Positions 41,535 to 49,374 of a stretch of 49,898 bases of DNA are shown piece after piece; the first letter of the stretch is position 1; each line of letters starts with the position of its first letter. The DNA is from a virus, in the IMG/VR virus record IMGVR_UViG_3300046689_000033, positions 1 through 49,898 of that record; one strand, 5' to 3'. Position numbers and translations under genes: made by a program. The notes under the pieces are model-generated. The model was not told where the DNA came from. It made no database searches and saw nothing but the letters and a program-made list of their open reading frames with translations.

Positions 41535-42530
41535 TTACGAGCCCTGTGTGACGATGGCTTGGGTGAGCGCCTGTCCGTCGACGACCTTGTAGCCGTACAC
41601 CTGCAATCCGCGCAGGATTTGGCCGAAGGTCAGCTCGGAACGGAGCGTTTCCACCTTGCTGATCTGGGAAGCGAAGGTCAGCGCGTGGGCATGGCCCGCG
41701 TACAGAACCCACTCACCAGCAGCGACACCACCAGCCGTACCATTCGGCAGGAGGTTGGAGATGTAGATCGTGAACCGATCAACCATCCCGAGGCGGCCGT
41801 TACGGAGCATCGTGACTGCGTCGCCCGAGAGGTAGGTCTGGCGCAATTCCGACTGCTTGATCATGCGACCAGCCCACGCCGGGAGGACGACCCATCGGCC
41901 GACTTCCGGAATGTTCTGCTCGTCGAGGACCTGACCGAAGCGGAGCAGGACGTCGAGGATTTCGACTTCTGCCGAGGTCGGGTCGCGGCCGATAACCGAC
42001 AACGGACCCGAGGAGGTCACGCCGAGGTTGATGTTGGCCGTCAGTTTGCCAGCGGTTGCACCACGGTTGTACGTGGCGGTTGCGCCGTTGAGGATGCCAG
42101 CGAGGACAGTCGTGTCCACGTTGATCTTCATTTGCTGTGCAGCGTCGTCGCTCCACATGCTTAGGATGTTCAGGTCCGACTGAACTTCCATGACGTCATC
42201 GAGGATCAGGGAGAAGTAGATGCCCTGGTCGATGTACAGCTCGACGTTCGAGCCAGCCGGACGATCAAGTCCGAGCAAGCCGTCTGCATCGTAGGTGTGG
42301 ATGCTGATGGTCGGCTTCGTGCGAATCTTGACGCGGTCGCCCTTGTCTTTGATTTCGCCTTCGTAGTCGGTGTTCGAGATCGCCGCGAGAACGGTGCTCG
42401 CGTAGAACTTCTCGACCAGCTTGCCCGACCAAATCTCAGGGATAAACCCATCGGTCTGGAGGGTGTTGGCCGTCGAGTTTACCGGATAAAGGGCCGGAAC
42501 CGTCATGCTTGTGGCGACTGGAAAGGACAT
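41535..42530 (-). CDS. Major capsid protein (HK97-fold type)
   Basis: A 331-residue capsid subunit. Recognisable segments are W-S-G-K-L-V-E-K-F-Y-A-S-T-V-L (about residues 34-48), D-K-G-D-R-V-K-I-R-T-K-P and Y-I-D-Q-G-I-Y-F-S-L-I-L-D-D, typical of phage major capsid proteins of podovirus type, with R-F-T-I-Y-I-S-N and a C-terminal beta segment. It follows the scaffold gene, has the best ribosome binding site of the block (AGGAGGA) and is followed by a strong terminator, all consistent with very high expression. Confidence 0.88.
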   Translation of the reverse strand: MSFPVATSMTVPALYPVNSTANTLQTDGFIPEIWSGKLVEKFYASTVLAAISNTDYEGEIKDKGDRVKIRTKPTISIHTYDADGLLGLDRPAGSNVELYIDQGIYFSLILDDVMEVQSDLNILSMWSDDAAQQMKINVDTTVLAGILNGATATYNRGATAGKLTANINLGVTSSGPLSVIGRDPTSAEVEILDVLLRFGQVLDEQNIPEVGRWVVLPAWAGRMIKQSELRQTYLSGDAVTMLRNGRLGMVDRFTIYISNLLPNGTAGGVAAGEWVLYAGHAHALTFASQISKVETLRSELTFGQILRGLQVYGYKVVDGQALTQAIVTQGS

Positions 42531-42534
42531 GGAG

Positions 42535-42541
42535 TCCTCCT
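42535..42541 (-). promoter_or_regulatory. Strong ribosome binding site of the capsid gene
   Basis: AGGAGGA on the minus strand lies 4-5 bases before the ATG at 42530, the closest match to the consensus in the virion block. The 55-base gap 42531-42585 holds only this site and no other clear element. Confidence 0.85.
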
Positions 42542-42585
42542 ATGTTCGGAGGTCCATGCGTCATGCGCAATGAGAGCCCCCAGAG

Positions 42586-43629
42586 TTAACCTCTGACGCG
42601 ACCTTCCCGCTGTGCTGCGAAGATTTGGTGCTCGATGGCCACCTTGTCGGGCTCGCGCCCGGCGTAGTAACCCTTCCGCACATCATCGTAGAATTTACGG
42701 ATGTCCGCGACGGTGAACGCTGGCTTGTCGGCCGCTGGAGTAGTCGGGGCCGTTCTGGCTCTACCGGGCGCAGCGAGGGAGTCCAAGCTCATCGCAGGTT
42801 GCCGGGCTTGTGGCGCGGGCTGCGGCGGTGGGTCCGCTGGGTTCACAGTAGCTTCGTCAGACAAGAAGCCTTTGAAGAATGCAATCACCCGAGGGGCATC
42901 TGCTGCCTCGAACGCTGCACTCAGCATCTGATGCTTGATAGCACCAGAATACGGATCACGCAACTTAAGCCACTGCACGAAACGGGGATGCTGGTTTATG
43001 TCCCGCCAGTTCGGCACGGACTGATCGAGCCGATCATAGATCGTCTGGATGGACGTCTTGCCTAATTCTAGTTCAAGTTCAGCTACTTTGCTGGTGAGGG
43101 CCTGCACCTGAGGCTCGGCAATATCGCGCGCCGCGCGGCGCACTACGTCGATAAAGTCGCTCCCGTATTCCTTCTCGTCTTCAGGGGTGATTAACCGTCC
43201 GCGCTGCCGAAGCTCCTCGTTCGTGGGCGCGCGTTCCTGATTCTGACGCTGCATGTCGGCGACGACTGCCTGAAGCGCCATGACCTCGCCAGCGTTCTGG
43301 CTGATCTGGCTCTCAAGATTCTGGATGACGCCAGCGGCCTTGTCGTACCGGCCCTTCATGGACTTGTACGCCTGCTCCCAGTTCTGCTGCTGGGGCGCTG
43401 GCTCTGGCTGGGGAGTTGCGGGCGGCGCGGCGGGCGGCGGCGCTGGCGCTCCTGCGGGAACTGTCGGAGGTGCTGCGCCCGGTGCGGCCGCTTGCGGGTC
43501 GCCCGGTGGCGGCTTGTAGTAAGCGTTCGCCTTCTCGGCGGCTGCGCGCACATGGCGCGGCACGACGACGCTCTCGTCTACGGGGGCAAGCTGGGCGGAT
43601 TTGGCGGTGACTTCGGTAGTTGTGGGCAC
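42586..43629 (-). CDS. Capsid scaffold protein
   Basis: A 347-residue protein with the usual scaffold build: an unstructured, Pro/Ala-rich N-terminal third (about residues 38-80), a long coiled coil (about 85-140, with YKSMKGRYDKAAGVIQNLES), a second helical region, and a charged C-terminal domain (FTVADIRKFYDDVRKG). It is encoded directly upstream of the capsid gene. GTG start with AAGGAGAG four bases upstream. Confidence 0.8.
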   Translation of the reverse strand: MPTTTEVTAKSAQLAPVDESVVVPRHVRAAAEKANAYYKPPPGDPQAAAPGAAPPTVPAGAPAPPPAAPPATPQPEPAPQQQNWEQAYKSMKGRYDKAAGVIQNLESQISQNAGEVMALQAVVADMQRQNQERAPTNEELRQRGRLITPEDEKEYGSDFIDVVRRAARDIAEPQVQALTSKVAELELELGKTSIQTIYDRLDQSVPNWRDINQHPRFVQWLKLRDPYSGAIKHQMLSAAFEAADAPRVIAFFKGFLSDEATVNPADPPPQPAPQARQPAMSLDSLAAPGRARTAPTTPAADKPAFTVADIRKFYDDVRKGYYAGREPDKVAIEHQIFAAQREGRVRG

Positions 43630-43633
43630 GGGG

Positions 43634-43641
43634 CTCTCCTT
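43634..43641 (-). promoter_or_regulatory. Ribosome binding site that fixes the scaffold GTG start
   Basis: AAGGAGAG lies 4 bases before GTG 43629. No ATG with a comparable site is nearby, so the GTG is taken as the start. Confidence 0.7.
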
Positions 43642-43646
43642 CGGGT

Positions 43647-43865
43647 TTACTGTCGGGTAAGCGTCTTCAGCAGGTGCGCGACGCGCCGGGCATGCCCTTG
43701 CGCTTCGAGGACCTTGTCCGCGTCAGCCATGACCACGTTATGAGAGAGTTGGTCGTAAAGTCGGGCTAATTCGGAGTAGAACTGGTCCCATTCCCTCGGT
43801 GCGGCCCGCATAAGCTTGGCGGCGGCGAGTTCAAGGCCCGTTAGCTGCTTCGGCTCAGATACCAT
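43647..43865 (-). CDS. Small helical protein before the scaffold gene
   Basis: A 72-residue, almost fully helical protein (LTGLELAAAKLMRAAPREWDQ, ARLYDQLSHNVVMADADKVLEAQGHARRVAHLLKTL). It may be a short coiled-coil head-assembly or DNA-binding factor. It overlaps the previous gene by 11 bases and lies 17 bases before the scaffold start. Function is unknown. Confidence 0.65.
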   Translation of the reverse strand: MVSEPKQLTGLELAAAKLMRAAPREWDQFYSELARLYDQLSHNVVMADADKVLEAQGHARRVAHLLKTLTRQ

Positions 43866-44076
43866 CCTGATCCATATCCATGATGCCGGGGGTCTGGTCT
43901 TCGGGACCCGGCGTTGCTTTGGCGTAGTTGTTCATGCTTCTGGCGAGGGGCGAACCCTTCGTCAGGTTATTAAGTGCTCCGCGTTGGGGTAGTTGGGCCT
44001 CAGTTGAGCCCTTGCCGACGTGCTTCGTGATCGGGCCACGCTTGGAGAGGGGGGTCAAGTCCTTCTTAAATACCAT
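43855..44076 (-). CDS. Small basic virion-block protein
   Basis: A 73-residue protein, basic at the start (MVFKKDLTPLSKRGPITKHVGKG) and acidic at the end (GIMDMDQDGI). It contains KGSPLARSMNNYAK, close to the KGSPLASLASS at the start of the 1297-residue protein. GGAG lies 8 bases before ATG 44076; the longer frame to 44184 lacks support. It is probably a small virion or packaging-related protein. Confidence 0.6.
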   Translation of the reverse strand: MVFKKDLTPLSKRGPITKHVGKGSTEAQLPQRGALNNLTKGSPLARSMNNYAKATPGPEDQTPGIMDMDQDGI

Positions 44077-44311
44077 TTTTCGGCACTCCAAAGTTCTGGA
44101 ACTTGCTCGGGTCCTCGCCGGTGGCTTCGCCTTCCTTCGAGTAGATACGCGTCTGCATTGGCTTAATCCGGGGCGCACTGTCAAGGATAGCCCTGCTGTG
44201 GCCCGGATTGTAAACCTTACCCGGCGGGGCTACCGACGGGGACTTAACGAGTTCGGGCGCTGCCGTCCGAACTTTGACCTTGTTGGTCGCGACGTTAATG
44301 CCGCGAGCCAT
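44066..44311 (-). CDS. Small basic virion-block protein
   Basis: An 81-residue Lys/Arg/Pro-rich protein starting one base after the stop of the FAKGG protein. It has a V-Y-N-P-G-H-S-R-A-I-L-D segment and ends in P-S-K-F-Q-N-F-G-V-P-K. No clear ribosome binding site is present, so translation may be coupled. Function is unknown. It overlaps the next gene by 11 bases. Confidence 0.6.
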   Translation of the reverse strand: MARGINVATNKVKVRTAAPELVKSPSVAPPGKVYNPGHSRAILDSAPRIKPMQTRIYSKEGEATGEDPSKFQNFGVPKNGI

Positions 44312-44312
44312 G

Positions 44313-44531
44313 TTAGCGAGCCGACGTGCGGCCGGGCTGTTGGCTCTCTGAACCGCAGAAGCCGAACATCTTGCCAGAGCCGCCCTTCGCGAACTCGCCA
44401 CCGGAGCCACCCGTCTTGTGCGCAGTGCCGCCCGGAGTCTCCGGACCGGCCTTCTGCGGGCCAAACATATGGTTGTTGCCACCTTTGGCGAACGTGACGT
44501 TGGTTTCCTTGACTTCCTTTTGCTTGGCCAT
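44313..44531 (-). CDS. Small Gly/Lys-rich protein with two FAKGG motifs
   Basis: A 72-residue protein made of two similar halves: T-F-A-K-G-G-N-N-H-M-F-G and E-F-A-K-G-G-S-G-K-M-F-G, joined by a Gly/Pro-rich linker. GGAGG is placed 6 bases before ATG 44531, which rules out the ATG at 44543. The internal repeat of F-A-K-G-G-x-x-x-M-F-G is the clearest instance of the motif found across the virion block. No known domain. Confidence 0.7.
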   Translation of the reverse strand: MAKQKEVKETNVTFAKGGNNHMFGPQKAGPETPGGTAHKTGGSGGEFAKGGSGKMFGFCGSESQQPGRTSAR

Positions 44532-44546
44532 GTGGCCCTCCATTAC

Positions 44547-44560
44547 GCCCCATTAGGGGC
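44547..44560 (-). repeat. Short hairpin before the FAKGG gene
   Basis: GCCCC (44547-44551) pairs with GGGGC (44556-44560) around a 4-base loop in the 31-base gap between the decoration-like gene and the FAKGG gene. There is no T-run after it on either strand. It resembles the GCCCC/GGGGC pair before the polymerase at 128-144. Confidence 0.4.
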
Positions 44561-44562
44561 TA

Positions 44563-45051
44563 TTAGACGTGAGAGAACGGCGTGGAGAACGCACCGGCCG
44601 AATGCTCAAGCATGCCGTTGACGATCCACACACCAGTGCGAACATCGGTGAACTCGACATACTCGCCAGCGGCGACTGCGCCGTTGGTGCCGTCGAGGGT
44701 GACCGTGTTGTTGTTCGAGGCCGCAGCGCCAGAGAACGTCAGGGTTGCACCAGAGCTTGAGTTGAAGCCGCTGACGCCGCCTTGGAACACGTCCGTGCCC
44801 GCTGCGCTGATCACGTAGGACCCGCCGGAAGCCGCTGTCTTCACGACGAAGCGCTGCTTCAGACCAGTGCCCGTGGCTGCTGGCAGGGTGACTGCCACAC
44901 CGAGTGCGCGATCAAGGATGTAGGTTCCGCCGCCCGTGGGCGAGGAGCTAGCGCCGGTCAGAGCAGTCGTGCCCTGAAGCGCGCTCAAAATCGAGTAGAT
45001 CAGCGTGCCGAAGGACTGCCGATCCGGGTGGCGCGATGTACGAATAGCCAT
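44563..45051 (-). CDS. Capsid decoration-like protein
   Basis: A 162-residue protein. After a helical start (AIRTSRHPDRQSFGTLIYSILSAL) the rest is beta-rich and Gly/Ser/Thr-rich, including T-Y-I-L-D-R-A-L-G-V-A-V-T-L-P and Y-V-E-F-T-D-V-R-T-G-V-W-I-V, a pattern frequent in phage decoration or head-fibre proteins. GGAG precedes ATG 45051. It is encoded between portal and scaffold, which suits a head protein. The role is inferred. Confidence 0.6.
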   Translation of the reverse strand: MAIRTSRHPDRQSFGTLIYSILSALQGTTALTGASSSPTGGGTYILDRALGVAVTLPAATGTGLKQRFVVKTAASGGSYVISAAGTDVFQGGVSGFNSSSGATLTFSGAAASNNNTVTLDGTNGAVAAGEYVEFTDVRTGVWIVNGMLEHSAGAFSTPFSHV

Positions 45052-45129
45052 TTCACTCTCCATCAGGGCTTTTAAGGCCCGCTCGTGTTATCTTGCGCCC
45101 AGATATAGACCGGCCTGATTACGAACTAG

Positions 45130-45246
45130 TTAACGTCGCGGGCGTTTGAAATGCCTGCGAAGATGCACGCCGCAGAACCCGCAGAACGCTGTGACGGTGC
45201 CGAGAACTCCAACTACTCCCCCTAGGGCCACGTAGATCGCCCACAT
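45130..45246 (-). CDS. Tiny membrane protein after the portal gene
   Basis: A 38-residue protein whose ATG shares one base with the portal stop codon (TAATG). Residues about 2-25 form a hydrophobic span (MWAIYVALGGVVGVLGTVTAF) followed by C-G-F-C-G and a strongly basic tail (LRRHFKRPRR). It would be anchored with its basic end in the cytoplasm. The 78 bases after it (45052-45129) hold only the site of the next gene and a weak hairpin. Confidence 0.55.
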   Translation of the reverse strand: MWAIYVALGGVVGVLGTVTAFCGFCGVHLRRHFKRPRR

Positions 45247-47567
45247 TAGGCGGGACCCGGCGATACACCTTTAGGTGCCGCGTTGGTGACCGTGTTGACC
45301 TGAGGCGGCCCCATGTTCGGCGCTGGTTGCTGCATTCCCTGTCCTTGAGCGCCCATCTGCTCCGCGCTTTGCGGAGGGGCACCGGGCGGACCCGAAGTGC
45401 CCGCGCTCCCCGGCTGTTGCACGGGATTGCCCGGAGGCTGTCCCGGTTGCCCCGGCTGGGGAATACCTTGAGGTAAGGCGGCCTGCGCCGCCGCCTGAAC
45501 CTGCTGAGGCACCTGCGCTTCGACGATGCTCTTGACGACGTCTTGCGTGCCGATAGTGACGCCAGCTTGGATGCCCTTCTTGACTGCATCCTCGATGGGC
45601 TGGCTCTGCGCGGCAGCTTCCTGCGCCTTCTGCATCTTCTCGATAGTCTCGTCGTTCGGAACGATGCGCTCGCCGGGAAGTCCGATTGTGGTTGCGACAC
45701 TCCGGAGCACCGCAGCACGTCCGGGCATCCCGACGATCTTGCTGTCCATCGGGTTCATGGTTGCTTGCAAGAACTCGATTTGGCGCTGACGCAGTGTCTC
45801 GCGCTGGATTGCGACCTGAACGCCCTCGACGCTGACTTTCTCCTCGCCTGTGAGGAGGCCAGTGCTGTCGGTGAGAAGCATCAGGTCAAATAGTTGCAGG
45901 AGAGCGGGCTCCAGTATGTCGCGGTCTATGTTCGCCGACACCGTCTGAAGGAGTTTACTCGCGTTGCCCATAAGCATGGCCAACCCAGAAGCTGTTCGAC
46001 CGGCTCCGCTTCCGGCTCCACCCTGCATGTATTTCGGAATAGCCGACACGTCGTCTGCCATTTCCGAGAATTGCTTGAAGACCGCCATCAATTCCTGCGC
46101 GTTTGACGCAGGCATGAAGAAGGAGACAGGCGGTTGTGCGCTGTTGGAAGTGGGATCGCTAACCGCGTTCCACCGCTTCCACGGATACATATCCTCGGCG
46201 TTGTCCGTCGGGTCCATGCGGTCCTTGTTGATGACCACCTGCGGCCCCGAGGCCATCGCCATGTTGTTGACAAGCGAGCGCAGCGTGCTGTTCGCCACGC
46301 TCTGGAGGTCGGCGAGAATGTCGATAAGCGCGTTGCCCACGGGGGTTCCCGGCACTTTCTCGAACGACGTAATGAAGTATGGGTGCCGCGTGCGCGGGCT
46401 GGGCGACAGCTGCGCCTTGATGACGTACTGGCCGATCATCCACACCTGAACGTGGTAGTCGCGCAGTTCGTCCTCTACGGCGAGGCCATACTCCTGAAGT
46501 AAGCGGCCCTGACAGTTGCCGTTGAACTCCATCATGGAGATCAGGCCAGAGCGGTTCCATGCGGGGTTTTCTCGACTTTCCAGAACGGCTCGCTCGGCGT
46601 CGGTGCTGTCCCAGTTGTCGTATAGACCACCTCGTCCATAGGCTTCGAGGACGTTACGGATGGCCTGAACATCGTACCCCGGCAAATCGAGCATGTCGTT
46701 GATCTCTGCGCGGGTAATACGCTGTTTCTCGATGATATTCGCGTTCTCAATGTCGCTAACCCCCGGTGTAAACCAGATGTCGAAGGGCGCAACGCGGTAC
46801 CAGTGGAGCTTAGGAGTGGGAGTTGAAGTTGGCATTCCTCCACCGGGCGGCCAAGAAATAGTCGGGACAACCTTGACCACAGGGCCTTTGATGATCGCGA
46901 TAGGGAAGATCGGAAGGTCGACCAGAAATTCGGCCAGAGCATGGTAGAACCCTCCCTCACGCATGTACGTTTCGATTTTGTCCTCGGCAATGTCGGACTG
47001 CTGCTCGGCGCGCTTCGTCGCGGCCTCGCGTGCGCCGTCCATCAACTGGAGGCGGCGGTCCTCTAGCTCGTCGTCGTTGGGCGGCTTGCCCTGCTGCGCG
47101 AGCGTCTGCACCTCTAGGTCGAGCAACTGCTTGATGCTGTCGACGATATGTTGCGGCACCTGCGGATCATCCGGCGGCTTGAGCGACCACGGGCGGTCGG
47201 CACCGAGATACACGTCGCGGAGCAGCGAGCTGGCGGCGCGGCACTTCTGCGCGCTCACCCTAGCGTAGATTTCTGAGCCGCCGAACTTGCGGATTTCCTG
47301 TAGGACGCTCGCGTCGTACTGGCCGTTGACGGTGCGCAGCGCGGCGAGCAGCCGGTTGCTCCAGCCTGCCACGGTGTTGCGGTGGTTCCTGAAGATTTCG
47401 TACTGCCCGCGAACGTATCCAGCGAGCGAAGAATAGTCCTGACCGGGGGCGGGCCGGTTGGCCGCGTCCTCAGCTTGTGCGTTCATGGTGGCGTTCTTGC
47501 CGAGTTGAGCTTCGAGTGCTGCTGGCGGGATAACCTGCATGTTTCCAGCGTTGCCAAGTCCGGCCAT
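45246..47567 (-). CDS. Portal protein
   Basis: A 773-residue portal, the dodecameric head vertex through which DNA is packaged and ejected. Helical regions around residues 40-110 (GYVRGQYEIFRNHRNTVAGW) and the long N-glutamine/alanine-rich C-terminus match podovirus-type portals in size. The start at 47567 is preferred since AAAGGA lies 6 bases upstream; an ATG at 47573 would touch that site. It is the first gene of the virion block and lies 36 bases from the oppositely directed terminase block. Confidence 0.8.
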   Translation of the reverse strand: MAGLGNAGNMQVIPPAALEAQLGKNATMNAQAEDAANRPAPGQDYSSLAGYVRGQYEIFRNHRNTVAGWSNRLLAALRTVNGQYDASVLQEIRKFGGSEIYARVSAQKCRAASSLLRDVYLGADRPWSLKPPDDPQVPQHIVDSIKQLLDLEVQTLAQQGKPPNDDELEDRRLQLMDGAREAATKRAEQQSDIAEDKIETYMREGGFYHALAEFLVDLPIFPIAIIKGPVVKVVPTISWPPGGGMPTSTPTPKLHWYRVAPFDIWFTPGVSDIENANIIEKQRITRAEINDMLDLPGYDVQAIRNVLEAYGRGGLYDNWDSTDAERAVLESRENPAWNRSGLISMMEFNGNCQGRLLQEYGLAVEDELRDYHVQVWMIGQYVIKAQLSPSPRTRHPYFITSFEKVPGTPVGNALIDILADLQSVANSTLRSLVNNMAMASGPQVVINKDRMDPTDNAEDMYPWKRWNAVSDPTSNSAQPPVSFFMPASNAQELMAVFKQFSEMADDVSAIPKYMQGGAGSGAGRTASGLAMLMGNASKLLQTVSANIDRDILEPALLQLFDLMLLTDSTGLLTGEEKVSVEGVQVAIQRETLRQRQIEFLQATMNPMDSKIVGMPGRAAVLRSVATTIGLPGERIVPNDETIEKMQKAQEAAAQSQPIEDAVKKGIQAGVTIGTQDVVKSIVEAQVPQQVQAAAQAALPQGIPQPGQPGQPPGNPVQQPGSAGTSGPPGAPPQSAEQMGAQGQGMQQPAPNMGPPQVNTVTNAAPKGVSPGPA

Positions 47568-47603
47568 AACCATTCCTTTACTTATCGGAGCTACCTAAGG
47601 CGC
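47568..47603. other. Divergent gap between the two transcription blocks
   Basis: Only 36 bases separate the starts of the portal gene (minus) and the small-terminase-like gene (plus). They hold both ribosome binding sites (AAAGGA for the portal and TAAGG for the plus-strand gene) and no -35/-10 pair in either direction. Promoters must therefore lie inside the flanking genes or elsewhere. Confidence 0.7.
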
Positions 47604-48146
47604 ATGACAACGCCCGCGCTTCTTCCTGATCGTACTGCTCTTGTCGCGCTTGCTCGTGAACTCGCGATGGACATTCAGCCTCAAGACGTGATCCTCGCCA
47701 AGCGAGGCGTCACGGATGAGATGTACGCAGAGATTATTAAGAATACCTTTTTCTCGAAGGTGCTGACCGACGCGAAGGCCCAATGGCACTCCGCGATCAA
47801 CACGCCAGACCGCATCAAGGTCGAGGCTGCGGCGCTTCTCGAAGACTGGCTCCCCGATCTGTACGCGCAGATGAACAACGTCGAGACGCCTTTGTCCGCG
47901 CGCATAGAGGGTGGAAAGCTACTGGCTAGGTTGGCCGGGGTTGGCGAGCATGCTGTGGCTCAGGGTAGCCACGAGAAGTTCGTCATCCAAATCAACCTAG
48001 GTGACGAGGCAAAGACCCTTGAAATAAAAGAAGTACCCCCCATATCACCTGTGATTAACGAACCATTAACAATAGAGGTTGACCATGAGCAGCGGACCAA
48101 CGGCGGGAAGACTGATCCCGACAGAGGAACTTCAGGCAGCAGTTGA
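47604..48146 (+). CDS. Small-terminase-like helical protein
   Basis: A 180-residue, mostly helical protein. The first 110 residues (TALVALARELAMDIQPQDVILAKRGVTDEMYAEIIKN, then KVEAAALLEDWLPDLYAQMN) resemble a DNA-binding helical domain; the C-terminal 60 residues contain one short strand pair and a polar tail. Position ahead of the large terminase suggests a small terminase, but the pattern is not specific. It overlaps the next gene by 62 bases. Confidence 0.5.
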   Translation: MTTPALLPDRTALVALARELAMDIQPQDVILAKRGVTDEMYAEIIKNTFFSKVLTDAKAQWHSAINTPDRIKVEAAALLEDWLPDLYAQMNNVETPLSARIEGGKLLARLAGVGEHAVAQGSHEKFVIQINLGDEAKTLEIKEVPPISPVINEPLTIEVDHEQRTNGGKTDPDRGTSGSS

Positions 48147-49374
48147 CACATGGAACGAGGAGCGCGCCATAAGGCGGCACGGCTCCCAGCGGCGGGCGGC
48201 CAAAAGGCTCGGCATACCAGAGCCAACATTTAGCCGGTTCCTCAAGCACGCGGCCGAGCGCGGCCTAATCCCCCGAACACCAGTCATGCCGGGCTTCGTT
48301 ATCACGAAGTCCTCCGTAACGTTGGACGACAGCGGCGACCTGTTCCGCGAGCACATCACGCAGAAGCCAGAGCCGGGCGGCCAGTTCGAGATGCCCGCCG
48401 GTCACGTAATCAAGGGCGTATCGTCGCTCCTCGACGAGGACGGCAACGTCAAACAGCAGTGGATAAAGACCAAGGAGGGCGAGCTTGACCCGCTCAAGGT
48501 GGCCGAGTGGATCAAGGAGGCGTTCGACGACTACGCGCCACAAGCCGGGCTACCGAAGCCGGTAGCGTTCCCCGCCACGCTCAATAAGGACCTTCTGACA
48601 GTCATCCCCTGCGGCGACTGGCACTTAGGCATGTTCGCTTGGGAGCGCGAGGTGGGCTCCAACTGGGACATTAAGATCGCGGAGCGCGAGATCGGCAACG
48701 CGATGGCAGACGTCATCGCCCGGTCGCCGCAATCCGGAACCTGCGTGCTGTTGAGCGGTGGAGACTTGTTCCACACCGACGACAGCAGCAACCGAACGGA
48801 GAAGTCCGGCAACCCGCTGGACGTCGACGGCCGCTACCCCAAGATCGCCGAGGTGGCGTGCAAGCTGATGGTCCGCTGCGTAGAGGACTCTCTCAAGCGC
48901 CACGGCAAGGTCATCGTCCGCATACTTAGAGGTAATCACGACCCGCACTCCTCGATGGTAGTAAGCTTCTTCCTCTCCGCGCACTTCCGCCTCGACCCGC
49001 GAGTGTCGGTCGACCTGTCGCCGGACCTGTACTGGTGGTACCGCTTCGGGAAGGTCCTGCTCGGAGCAACCCACGGCCACATGGCAAAGCCGCAGGCAAT
49101 GCCCGGCATCATGGCGCACCGCTGCGCCGAGGACTGGGGCAAGACCAAGTTCCGCTACGTGCATACGTTCCACCTGCACCACAGCGCGAAATACGCTACC
49201 GAGGGGATGGGTGTGGTATCCGAGATACACCAAGCGCCAATCCCGCAGGACGCGTGGCACCACGAGAGCGGCTTCTTGTCCGGGCGAAGCATTCAGGCTA
49301 TTACGTACCACGAGGACGCAGGCGAAGTCGGCCGCGTGCGCGTAGCCCTGATCAACCCCGGCAAGGTCAAATGA
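48085..49374 (+). CDS. HTH-metallophosphoesterase fusion
   Basis: A 429-residue protein. Residues about 28-58 (RRHGSQRRAAKRLGIPEPTFSRFLKHA) form a helix-turn-helix. Residues 170-420 carry the calcineurin-like metallophosphoesterase motifs in order: D178-W-H180, G-G-D227, G-N284-H285-D, and T-H330-G-H332. It could cut or dephosphorylate DNA, RNA or nucleotides at a recognised site. The start at ATG 48085 follows AGAGG; a TTG at 48079 is unlikely. It overlaps the terminase gene by ATGA, so it may act in packaging. Confidence 0.85.
   Translation: MSSGPTAGRLIPTEELQAAVDTWNEERAIRRHGSQRRAAKRLGIPEPTFSRFLKHAAERGLIPRTPVMPGFVITKSSVTLDDSGDLFREHITQKPEPGGQFEMPAGHVIKGVSSLLDEDGNVKQQWIKTKEGELDPLKVAEWIKEAFDDYAPQAGLPKPVAFPATLNKDLLTVIPCGDWHLGMFAWEREVGSNWDIKIAEREIGNAMADVIARSPQSGTCVLLSGGDLFHTDDSSNRTEKSGNPLDVDGRYPKIAEVACKLMVRCVEDSLKRHGKVIVRILRGNHDPHSSMVVSFFLSAHFRLDPRVSVDLSPDLYWWYRFGKVLLGATHGHMAKPQAMPGIMAHRCAEDWGKTKFRYVHTFHLHHSAKYATEGMGVVSEIHQAPIPQDAWHHESGFLSGRSIQAITYHEDAGEVGRVRVALINPGKVK

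Noticed and set aside
44547-44560. Terminator between the decoration-like gene and the FAKGG gene
   Set aside because: The stem is only 5 bases and no T-run follows on either strand.
45052-45129. Promoter upstream of the decoration-like gene (TATATC-like box)
   Set aside because: No convincing -35 box at the proper distance, and single matches of this kind occur by chance.
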